DNA from: Porodaedalea pini
Taxonomy: Eukaryota; Basidiomycota; Agaricomycetes; Hymenochaetales; Hymenochaetaceae
NCBI GenBank assembly: GCA_002794775.1
Contig: NBAY01000183.1
Span: forward strand, 1-17,082
Direction of reading: 5' to 3'
DNA length: 17,082 nucleotides
Shown here: positions 1-8,942 of the stretch, in pieces
Numbering within the stretch: position 1 is the first letter of the stretch
How the letters are laid out: the number at the start of each line of letters is the position of its first letter
Notes under the pieces: generated by a model
Told to the model about the DNA's origin: nothing
The model's input: only the letters and a program-made list of their open reading frames with translations
Databases searched by the model: none
Program-made: the position numbers and the translations under genes

Positions 1-1783
1 TAATGGCAATGCCGATCCCCACTTTGAACACCTGTGAGACTACACTGTTTGTAAGCTTGGATCGGCAAGGTAACATATTATGTCATCCCATTGCCTTACT
101 TGTTCATCACATTTCAGGACCTCCCAGCACTTTCTGCCATCCATAATTTATACATCACATCCTTTTGCCAAAAAAAGCATCCAGTAGATAACCAAGATAG
201 TGCTTCATCACTCACTTAGATTTATTAAAGAAATATTAGGCAAGAAATAATAGAAACAAATTTGCACAACACAGATTGTGCAAATCCTGCTCTGTTTTTC
301 ATGGTTTTTGATTTATTTGAATTTAATCACTCAACATATTCCTATGAAAATTGGCACATATATAGTCCTACTACATATACACTTACCATATTTTTTTGAA
401 AGTCAGAAATTGTGTGTTGCGGGAGAAAATGTGAAGTGTTCAAAGGAACAGTACTAGTCCTGTTTACAGCCATTTTCATAAGTCCTGCGACACGTGCATG
501 TCACGTGAAATGAGCCACGTCAGAGCCAAAGTGTCAAAAAATTAGAATAAATGTTGATTTTCTCTGTGAATTCTGCACAGTACCTGCTCATTAAGTACTC
601 AAAAAAAAAGGCATGGTTCTCAGGAGAAGAAATATGTAAAATAGGGAGCAATAAATTGACTGTGTAGGCAGGTGGAGATCAAACAAGTGCAGCTGGTCTG
701 TTCTCTCACCCATTTCCACTGAGATTCAAAAATTATGGCTCCCCTACATCTACCTATAAAATTCTTTCCTGTGTCTGTAAATTAAGTATATGACTATACC
801 AACATCTCCTGCAAGTTTGAAGCCAATCCATTCAGTATTCATGGTGCAGCAGCAAGATTTATGTTCTACTCTGCAAGACCTATTGTGAGAAAAGGAGGGT
901 GGAAAGAGCTTGAAGTGGAACACAAATCTTGCTGCTGCACCATGAATACTGAATGGATTGGCTTCAAACTTGCAGGAGATGTTGGTATAGTCATATACTT
1001 AATTTACAGACACAGGAAAGAATTTTATAGGTAGATGTAGGGGAGCCATAATTTTTGAATCTCAGTGGAAATGGGTGAGAGAACAGACTAGCTGCACTTG
1101 TTTGATCTCCACCTGCCTACACAGTCAATTTATTGCTCCCTATTTTACATATTTCTTCTCCTGAGAACCGTGCCTTTTTTTTGAGTACTTAATGAGCAGG
1201 TACTGTGCAGAATTCACAGAGAAAATCAACATTTATTCTATTTTTCGACATTTTGGCTCAGACGCAGCTCATTTCACGTGAAATGCAAGTGTCGCAGGAC
1301 TTATGAAAATGGCTGTAAACAGGACTAGTACTGTTCCTTTGAACACTTCACATTTTCTCCCGCAACACACAATTTCTGACTTTCAAAAAAATATGGTAAG
1401 TGTATATGTAGTAGGACTATATATGTGCCAATTTTCATAGGAATATGTTGAGTGATTAAATTCAAATAAATCAAAAACCATGAAAAACAGAGCAGGATTT
1501 GCACAATCTGTGTTGTGCAAATTTGTTTCTATTATTTCTTGCCTAATATTTCTTTAATAAATCTAAGTGAGTGATGAAGCACTATCTTGGTTATCTACTG
1601 GATGCTTTTTTTTGGCAAAAGGATGTGATGTATAAATTATGGATGGCAGAAAGTGCTGGGAGGTCCTGAAATGTGATGAACAAGTAAGGCAATGGGATGA
1701 CATAATATGTTACCTTGCCGATCCAAGCTTACAAACAGTGTAGTCTCACAGGTGTTCAAAGTGGGGATCGGCATTGCCCATTA
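1..1783. repeat. Giant inverted repeat (foldback element), ~866-bp arms around a 51-nt spacer
   Basis: The left arm (1-866) is the reverse complement of the right arm (918-1783); only 867-917 is unpaired. I checked both ends and many internal blocks. The start TAATGGCAATGCCGATCCCC pairs with the end GGGGATCGGCATTGCCCATTA, with one base indel. The arms are almost identical apart from A/T-run length changes, a few transitions (for example near 614 and 692) and one divergent patch at about 484-545 opposite 1238-1300. Because the arms differ, this is unlikely to be a simple assembly fold-over. Each end also has a subterminal inverted motif, GCCGATCC at 11-18 and GGATCGGC at 59-66. No long ORF, tRNA or known domain lies inside, and the arms are AT-rich. 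The left end coincides with the window edge, so the repeat may extend further and no target-site duplication can be tested. It could be a foldback or non-autonomous DNA transposon, or a locus for hairpin (small-RNA precursor) transcription; the sequence does not decide. Confidence 0.93.
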
Positions 1784-2031
1784 GAAAAGTGTGAACACTT
1801 TTTTTCGGTCGGAGTGTAAATACCTACTTAGAATAGAAATTTGTGGCAACACGCTTGGCAAAAGTTTCGTTAGCACACGTAGAAACGCTAGAAATTCTGC
1901 TGGCAGTTCCCCGGACAGAATCTGTCGAGATTAAGTTGTGGGGTGTGTAATGAGAAGCCCCGAGGGAACGTTTTTGAGGTCGATCAGTCGATTATATGCT
2001 TCTGCCGCCGCTTATTTGCCCAGCAGCAGCA

Positions 2032-5000
2032 CTAAGAATTATCTACAGAATTACTAGTACAAGCCGAATTATCATACCTATCTAATGCATTAAGTAGTTC
2101 CATTAATTTATCTGCTTTTTTCTTCATCTTGCTGTCTATGGGTATCTGGGTATCTATAATCCTAAGCTTGTCCAATTGATCCTTCAGCTGTGGCACAGTC
2201 ATCTTCATCACAAGTTCACGATGGTGCTGGATATCGATCGCATCAAGACGCTCTTGCTTTTCTGACTTCTTCTGGGCTCGAGCTTCGTCTTTCTGTCATT
2301 TTCTGGCTATATCCTCCATGTGTTCCTCGTGAATTTCTCGCCGCCGCTTCCTATCGAGTCCCATGGCATCCCTTTCACGTGCTTCTTTTCTCAGAAAGAC
2401 CTCATGCTCATGACCGGTAAGCATTGTATCCATGAAATCTTGCGTGTCGTTTCGTCGAAACCTAAAAATTGAATTGAATAGCTTTATTGTTCCCAATGGA
2501 TTTTTTTGCGTGAAGATTTGATAGGTGCCAAGAGCACCCTCATTTGCGTCATTCGTCGGCGGCATCCATGCAAGCTCTTTTTCTCCTTCGGTAAGTGCTG
2601 CGATTGTTCCGTTGTCTGAAAACTCTGATGTAAACCTCTCCCAAGTCTCCAGTGCCCCGGAAAGAAATGCTTGGAAGATTTCCTCGAGGTGCGGCAGCTC
2701 TGACGAAATCTTGTGGATTGCATTGACTGCATTGGCACGTTTCCAGCTCTCGTACCCATTCAAGGTCACAACGCACGGATCCGAGTCAGGAGAAAGGATG
2801 AGATGAGGTTCGTCTATGAGCTTTTTTATGTGGGTCTTGACTCTTTGCTGCAAGGGACCAAGCTCGAGCGTGTTCGTGTGCGTGAGTCCAGTGCTGCGAA
2901 CAGACGAAATATACGAAAACGAGACGGCCTCTTGGTAAAGCGCAAGTGTTGCAAGCTCTGTGAGCGTCAGGAGATCCTCGAGACCCTTCAAGACGTTCGA
3001 CTCGAGGTGATTGAGGGTTCGCTTTTCTTTTGAGTCTCGAATAAAGTGCATATACTCAACATAAAAGTCCAGGTTTGCTATAATCTCAGCTGCCGCTTCG
3101 AGGTACGAGGAATAACAAGTGTTGGAAGTGTCAGGGAAAGTGAAGATACGTCCAAGGATCATTAATGCGTAGTCTCGAAACGTGTGTTGCTGACCTTTTT
3201 TGTCGTCTTTGTGATTCAGTAGCGCACCTATCAGACTAGCCAGCTTGACGGCGCCCCCTATCGTTATGTCATGCGCTCATTTCTCGGCTGCACTCTCCCC
3301 CTCTCCCTGGCCTTCCGTGAGCTCAAGGACGGCCGCATTATCTCGATTCGCGAGCCCAACAGGTGAGATCCCGAGTTTTTTCCATTGTTCGCGCATCCCT
3401 GAATCGCCTCCCTTGACGGCATTCAGATCCTTGTGCATATCGCACCCAGTCCAGACGAAGAGCTTCAGCTGTCGTCTTTCCTCCTCTGAGAGCGCAAGGT
3501 AAGCCTCCCCAGAAAAAGATTCCGACAACCTATTCATCATTTCTAACTCCTTCTCTGCTTGATCTTGCGCACTCAGGTTTTCCCATACAGACTCACCGCC
3601 AAGCTCGGCAATCAGGGCCACCTTAGCCTCCAAAATGAGGACATCACACTCCTCCGGCCTTTTGGAAAAGAGACAGAGCGCGCCAAGTCCCCGCATAGAC
3701 AATTCTTCCTTCCAAGCGGCAAGCAGACGATGCTTCGACTTCTGGTCTTCGGCGTGGTCCCCATGCGAGCCCGCGTACTTCATGGCCAGGAACGCCTCAT
3801 CAAATGGCTGTGCCAGCAGCTCGGTCGTCGAAGCCAGGGGGCTTTTCTTGAAGGTATCGATAATGTCGTCAAGGCAAGTAATATCACCTTGTTTCTGAGT
3901 TTCGGAGCGATGATTCGCTGACATTCGGACACCAGCGAATCGAACCTTGTGCTCGACGGCCTCGAGAGGAGCAGAATCCGAGGAATGTTCGGTGGATACG
4001 GAGGTCGGATTCAGGTACGTTTTCGATGCTTGAAGATTGATATGGAACGATTCAAAGTTTTGGTTCTTGTTACTTGTTCCGTCTCCTCTGGTCGTAAAAC
4101 CTAGGAAGGTGAGTATATGCATTTGGCTTTGTATTTTTAAATTAACTTACCTGGAGTCTGAAGGAGTTCATAGCCCAGCTGTACGTCGACAGCTACGTCT
4201 CCTTCACCCAGAATCTGGCCAACCATTCGCTGACTTGGCGAACGCTTCCTTTTTTTAGACTTCGAGGCTTTCGTCCCAAGAAAGATGCCTGTAAACTGGA
4301 TGAAAGCCTCGACGATCTTGCCGGCATTCGAGGTAGGACATCCAAGTAAGACGAGCCGACGAACAAGCGAGTGAACCGGTGAAGTATAAACACCCTTCTC
4401 TGTGAGTCGAATTGTCCTACGAGCATCTGATCTGAACCATTTTAGGTGTTGTATACGTCCTTGAGCTCAAGAGAGCCGCATAAGAAGCATGCGGCTTTTC
4501 TTTCGTGAAGTCAAGTGGCGCTTCTGTGAGTTCAAAATAAATTGCTGCTTTTCTGTTTGCAGTTTGCTCAGCGATTTCTCTTGCAGTTCCAGATGATAGC
4601 GAGCATCCTGAAGCTCGGAGCTTGCTAGATTGAGTGAGTGGAGGTGGGAATGTGCTACGGATTGGATGTATTTGGCTTGGGTATGAGCGGCGGTAAGTTC
4701 AGCTTCAGATCTTGTAAGTTTGTTTTGATTTTCGCTGATATGAGATTCTAATAACTTGTTCTTGGATCGCAGGTTTGAGACGACGGCTTGTAAGCATCTG
4801 ACAGCCTTTCGCTCATTATAAAGGCCAGATGAAGAACGAGAAGCTCGAGTTCAAGCTCTGTCGAGGCGTTTGGAGGTGGAAATAAGTGAGTCTTTTGTTG
4901 ATTTAAGCTCCAGTTCATTAGCTGCGATGTTCGCTTGTAGGTTTTCAATGGTGATTCGAAGGTTGTTATTGAGTTCGGTTTGTGAGTTAGTGAGATCATG

Positions 5001-5222
5001 AAGTTCGGTGAGTTCCTGCTGTTTCTCTTGTAATTGAGCCATAAGGCTCTCGATCCTCTCCGTGGCTGACCGGGTATGTCTAGGTATTGTATTATTTATT
5101 TGTCTGTCGACATCCCGCGCATTGCTATCGATTCCGGCAGGTACGTCTGCATCAGGAGGTGAATGTCGAAGCAAGCGTGCCACCTGCAGCGCCAACCGCT
5201 GCTGAGCCGCTCGTTTCGACAT
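2032..5222 (-). pseudogene. Degenerate transposase-like repeat protein gene with four in-frame TGA codons
   Basis: One continuous frame of 1,046 codons runs from the ATG at 5222 to a TAG at 2032-2034. Exons are 5222-4151 and 4100-2032; the 50-bp intron (4150-4101) has GTAAGT and CTAG ends, and the join is in phase. The frame is interrupted only by TGA at codons 124 (4853-4851), 252 (4469-4467), 632 (3279-3277) and 959 (2298-2296); no frameshift is needed. Codons ~40-250 are a Gln/Glu/Leu-rich coiled coil. The remainder resembles a multi-copy Agaricomycete family known to me only as hypothetical proteins, with GDGTSNKNQNFES (D364), GCDMHKDLNAVKGG (D578) and TNDANEGALG (D875/E878). These spaced acidic motifs suggest an RNase H-fold DDE transposase, which is inference. 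The C-terminus is lysine/arginine-rich and charged. The four stops make a nonfunctional relic likely. I see no terminal repeats bounding it, and the giant palindrome lies 249 bp beyond its 3' end. Confidence 0.8.
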
Positions 5223-5490
5223 CTAAGGACTTAAAACAAGTTGTAAGTTACTTGTATGCATATATACATTCTATACATACGCTAACAAGCTGTTTCTGCC
5301 AGTGTGCCAGGCATGAAATTCGAGCTGAAGCGCGTCAACGCGACGATGCGACGACGCGATTCCCTATATGCTATCACGTGAGCGCTCTCTCTGGCCTGTC
5401 GACCCCTACTTCTGCAAAATTCATCACCAGCAACTCACTCAGAATCCTGCTAACTTTTCTAATGAATCTCATTTTTTTAAAGCTAAACTT

Positions 5491-5611
5491 GACTTTGTCT
5501 TGAGGAATTTTATTTAAAAAAATAATTCATTGTGAAATGCTTGATTCTCTTATTAAGTCAGTTGAATTTCAATGAATATTGTATTTATTAAAAATCCCTC
5601 AAGACAAATCA
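5491..5611. repeat. AT-rich imperfect hairpin, possible MITE remnant
   Basis: The arm 5491-5537 pairs with 5566-5611 around a 28-nt spacer. The best-paired block is TTTGTCTTGAGG against CCTCAAGACAAA, followed by AT-rich sequence and ATTCATTG against CAATGAAT. Several mismatches and small gaps show age. I could not identify a target-site duplication or a superfamily from the ends. It lies about 300 bp upstream of the POLD2 start. Confidence 0.6.
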
Positions 5612-5781
5612 AAGATATATTCATTTATTGTTATATAGACATTTTTACTGATTTATTTCAGAGCTGCGGATGCAGCAACGGAAGTGGCGGAAAAGCGAGC
5701 ATTTCTTCGGTCAACTTTTTTCCCAGCTCCGACCGCGGCATTGGATGCCGCAGGCCGTGGGAATGCACGCTTTTCACTCGA

Positions 5782-5797
5782 GCAATGCCGATCCCCA
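5782..5797 (+). repeat. 16-bp exact copy of the giant palindrome's terminal sequence
   Basis: GCAATGCCGATCCCCA is identical to window positions 6-21, the outer end of the left arm, and to its complement at the right arm end. Similarity stops soon after. It could be a remnant of another copy of the element, or chance. Confidence 0.55.
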
Positions 5798-5848
5798 TTC
5801 AAGGCTGTAATGGCCGTTATGTATTCAGTGATTTACAAATTGCTTTAG

Positions 5849-5877
5849 CGCGTCTGGCCACAGACGCGTCGACGCGT
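5849..5877 (+). promoter_or_regulatory. Tandem ACGCGT (MCB-like) boxes and an inverted repeat upstream of POLD2
   Basis: Two perfect ACGCGT hexamers lie at 5864-5869 and 5872-5877, separated by CG, 34 and 26 bp before the POLD2 ATG. The first overlaps the right arm of a perfect 8-bp inverted repeat, CGCGTCTG (5849-5856) and CAGACGCG (5861-5868), with a 4-nt loop. ACGCGT is the MluI cell-cycle box bound by the fungal MBF complex (Mbp1/Swi6, or Cdc10/Res in fission yeast), which drives G1/S genes including replication polymerase subunits. The position before a DNA polymerase delta subunit fits; binding itself is inference. Confidence 0.6.
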
Positions 5878-5902
5878 TCCTCCCACTTTTTCGTTTACCA
5901 CC

Positions 5903-7773
5903 ATGTCGATATGCGAGCCCTTGTACGTACTTCCCACAGAGAGAAAACTTCTCATCCGCTCAGATTATGATTTTATCTAGACCAGCTCTAGATTCTATCC
6001 AACGAGGAGAATGTACCCAGATTGACCTTCCCGCCGAAACACCGTCTTTTCTACTCGGTGCCGACCATAAATCATATAGACACCAATTCTCAAGCATTTA
6101 TTTCGCTCGACTCACACTTTTGAAGAATGTCGTGGAGCAAAAGGCGAGAGAGAGATGGAGAGGGTTGCGTGGTGAGCATAGGAATTCGACTATTAAATAG
6201 CCACGTCCTCATTTGATTTCTGTAGGCTCACCGCCTCTTGTGCCTCGTGTGCTGGACGTTGTAAAATCTCAGGTCTGCTTTATTGTCGGAACTGTCTACC
6301 TGGACATGCCTCAGAAGCCAAATGTCCTGGAGGACGTCGGGCGCGATGTACGTATTTCTTTAGTCCTTCACCTCGGTTAGTCTCTGACCTACCATACCTC
6401 CAGCGCTATCTTCCGGAACCTGTCCCTCGCGAAAAATATCTCTCTACTGAAGACGAAATTGTGCTTGAAGATGATTCGGGGCGGGTACAGCTCGTCGGGG
6501 AAGCATTGCGACGAGTCATCGACGACTCGCTATCCGAGGGAGAGGCAATTGAAGGCAGTCAGAATGGTTGGGGAAATGTGCTCGTGACAGGTGTAATCAT
6601 GGCAGCTCTCGGTCGAGAGACTTCTTCAGGTGCATTTGAGGTCAAGGATGTCTGCTTTCCTGGGATGGCACCCATGCTTTACAAAAGTCTGGATACCGAT
6701 GAAGGCATGGAAGTAGACGGTAAGCTTGCCTTGTCTCTCAATCAGTTGGATGACTTTAGCTTATTCCTATTCTTCATTATTTAAGCCGAGTCACAAGATG
6801 AATGGGTTGCTGTCATATCTGGTCTTGAGATGGGTCCAGAGTCAGCTGCAGATCCTCAAGTTCAAGCGCTCGTAGAGTATCTAAGCGCTGAGGGCGGGGC
6901 GCAAGAAGATTCCATACCTCAGATATCGCGATTGATCATAGCCGGCAACTCCCTAGCACCTGTAGCAGCGACATCGGACACCAAACCTACTGTAATCGAG
7001 ACTGGCTCTAAATCTGTGAGTGCCTCGTCACACCAGATTCGTCAGTTTGACGCTTTACACGTACGGTCTCATAGAAACGATTCGGTCAAGAAGCATCTAA
7101 CTTCTCCCCGGTTCCTACGAATACACTCGGCGACTTTTTATACGATATCGCAAATGTGATGCCCGTTCACCTACTTGCAGGCGCAAGAGATCCTTCTGGC
7201 ACCCTTCTTCCCCAACAGGCACTTCCGCGTGCGATGTTCGGGGACGTCAAAACGTTCGAGAATTTCACTTGCGAGACCAATCCGGTATGGCTTGGCTTTG
7301 GCAAAAGCTCCTTAGGCTCCCCGCAGAAGAATGCGCAGCGGCGCTCGATGTTTGTGCACTCGGGCCAAGCAATTGAGGATATGTATAGATACGTGCCTTC
7401 GCCACCGACGACGCGCCTCGACCTCGCGTGTGCTACCTTACAATGGAGGCATGTAGCACCCACGGCACCAGATACCCTATGGTGCTATCCATACCGGGAT
7501 ATAGATCCTTTCGTACTGAGGCGGACACCTGACCTGTATATCGTGGGTTGCCAGCCAGAATTTGCGACGCGATTGGTTAGCAGTAACGACTTTGGCGACA
7601 GTTCGGAAAAGGAGGGCGGGGAACGAAGATGTAGAGTCGTTTTGGTTCCTGCATTCAAGGAAACGCGATGCTTAGTGCTCGTCAACATGCGAAATCTGGA
7701 GGTGAAGTGCGTGGAATTCGGCTTAGCGGGACGTCTGAAAGATACCATCGAAACACGTTCTGGGGACATATAG
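5903..7773 (+). CDS. POLD2: DNA polymerase delta small (B) subunit, POLD2/Cdc1/Pol31 family
   Basis: Exons are 5903-5922, 5981-6171, 6226-6347, 6404-6719, 6786-7015 and 7075-7773; all junctions are GT-AG and in phase, giving 525 residues. The protein is the accessory subunit that holds the catalytic subunit and PCNA-binding subunit together for nuclear leading/lagging-strand synthesis. Family landmarks appear in order: SFLLG (29-33) before the conserved helix with YRHQF, the OB-fold strand LEDDSGRV (132-139), the inactive phosphoesterase segment with LIIAGNSL (266-273), GARDP (329-333), LPQQALPRAMF (338-348), HSGQ (388-391), PTAPDTLWCYP (422-432) and DPFVL. The start at 5903 has a strong ACCACCATG context and a 20-nt first exon. 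An alternative start at 5967 would drop the first intron and give MILSRPALDS at the N-terminus. Length is slightly above the usual 450-500 residues. The tandem ACGCGT boxes just upstream suggest G1/S expression. No frame damage is seen. Confidence 0.93.
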
Positions 7774-7898
7774 CCTTAGTAGGATATGGGTACGTCGTAT
7801 AGGATACGATACTTTTCGTCTTTTTAAGCTAATTTTATGCCTATTCACAACACCACTTGGACTGCGAGTTTCGGTCAATATTTTAAACCTTTGTTGCC

Positions 7899-8146
7899 AT
7901 GCTTACATTCTGCGTAGATCAGGTAAAGCTTATCTTAATCTTCATTTGTCTGGCGGCTCGGAGCTCCGCGTTCAGTATAAACCCAATACGACAAAAGTTC
8001 TTCAAGGCTATCTCAACCAATGGAAAGCGAAGCTTCAGACATTTTGGGAAGACAGTCTCATCTCGTGCGACCCAGTCCCACGGCAGGGCCGCCTATACAG
8101 TCGGGTGAGAAATGAAGCCACATATAGCGCTGAGGGATGTGAATGA
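7899..8146 (+). CDS. Doubtful small two-exon gene, unknown product
   Basis: ATG at 7899 opens an 8-codon exon ending in CAG (7922). A 54-bp GTAAAG...TTCAG intron (7923-7976) then joins in phase to an exon beginning YKPNTTKVLQGYLNQWK and running to TGA at 8144-8146, for about 64 residues. A further donor (GTGAGA at 8104) would allow other 3' exons. I recognise no domain, signal peptide or membrane segment. It lies 126 bp after the POLD2 stop on the same strand, so it could instead be POLD2 3' UTR or chance. Kept only because the intron and phase fit well. Confidence 0.22.
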
Positions 8147-8942
8147 AATGGATTGAAGCTTACAAGAAGGCGCGTGTCGGCAGGGCCGATCAGGTGTGAG
8201 GCGCGCTTTGATGGCGCGCTGCATGCATGTTGCTGCGGAAAGCGGTGTGAGGAAGTCTCCGGCATTCTTCGAGGCACGTATTCACAGTGGTCACCTATCT
8301 ACTGCGAGTGATTTATTTCTCTGTCTATTGGACGCACTCATGGCTTATTTCCTTTATTCTCTCCAGAACTGCATGGAGACAGAGACCGCTGCTGTGATCA
8401 ATTGCCTAATTTGAAATTGATTGGCGCGAAGTCCTTCTTTAGAAAAGGGCGCGATCTTGGATGCTTCGTGCGCCTCATCACCGACCCTTCTTATTGCTCT
8501 CAGTCACAATCCATCGTTTCAATTACATCTCCGCGGGTGCTTTCAGAGCGTTTCTATCTCCATTACCACGCCGCCGCAGCTCAAATAGCTACTTCACCTG
8601 GATGCCGAACAGTTTCAGAGGCGCTCTGCGTCGGCATTGGTTGTAAGGTGGGATGCATCCGTCCGCGACGGTGCTTTCATTCCCAGGACCAGAAGCTTTT
8701 CTCGCTCAACGTGAGAGCAACATCTCATACCGAGGCTTTCTGGCATGTGCCAGACCATGCTGAACGTTTTTGTGCATCAGCACGTTCGCGTCGTCGTTCT
8801 TCTCCGCAGTCCTCGTCCAAAGACAGGGCGCGTATAATAAGCGGCGGTCGTATTCCAATTCTCACCCACCCGCTTGCTTTCCCCCCTTCTTTCTCTTGGG
8901 AGTAGAAAAGTTGTTTGACGCCTCTAGATGCCTCTGACCATC
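8147..8942 (+). promoter_or_regulatory. Gene-free stretch and promoter of the cupredoxin-like gene
   Basis: About 800 bp with no supported coding gene; the open frames here are GC-rich and have no family resemblance. A TATAATAA sequence at 8833-8840 lies about 100 bp before the downstream ATG, and the stretch 8869-8893 is pyrimidine-rich (CCACCCGC...CCCCCCTTCTTTCTCTTG), as is common around fungal transcription starts. Factor sites are not identified. Confidence 0.35.

Larger units (their letters stand above)
5223..5902. other. Divergent intergenic region between the transposase-like relic and POLD2
   Basis: This holds the AT-rich hairpin (5491-5611), the 16-bp match to the palindrome end (5782-5797) and the POLD2 promoter elements (5849-5877), each listed separately. 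A plus-strand stretch at about 5662-5847 stays open for 61 codons after a plausible TTTCAG acceptor. It has no initiation codon of its own, no recognised domain, and the opposite strand is open over part of it, so I do not call it a gene. Positions 5241-5302 would also make a good plus-strand intron, but the phases of the flanking frames do not join. Confidence 0.5.

Noticed and set aside
1785..1802. AAAAGTGTGAACACTTTT, a perfect 8-bp inverted repeat next to the giant palindrome
   Set aside because: Short AT-rich palindromes are common; no second copy at the other end could be tested because the window starts there.
5662..5847. Plus-strand open stretch after a good acceptor, with a segment reading EKRAFLRSTFFPAP that loosely recalls the pre-reverse-transcriptase region of fungal LINEs
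   Set aside because: Only 61 codons, no start, no reverse transcriptase motif nearby, the opposite strand is also open over part of it, and the upstream exons do not join in phase.
8402..8905. 167-codon plus-strand open frame
   Set aside because: No family resemblance, Cys/Arg/Ser-rich in the manner of noncoding GC-rich DNA, and it overlaps the promoter of the cupredoxin-like gene.
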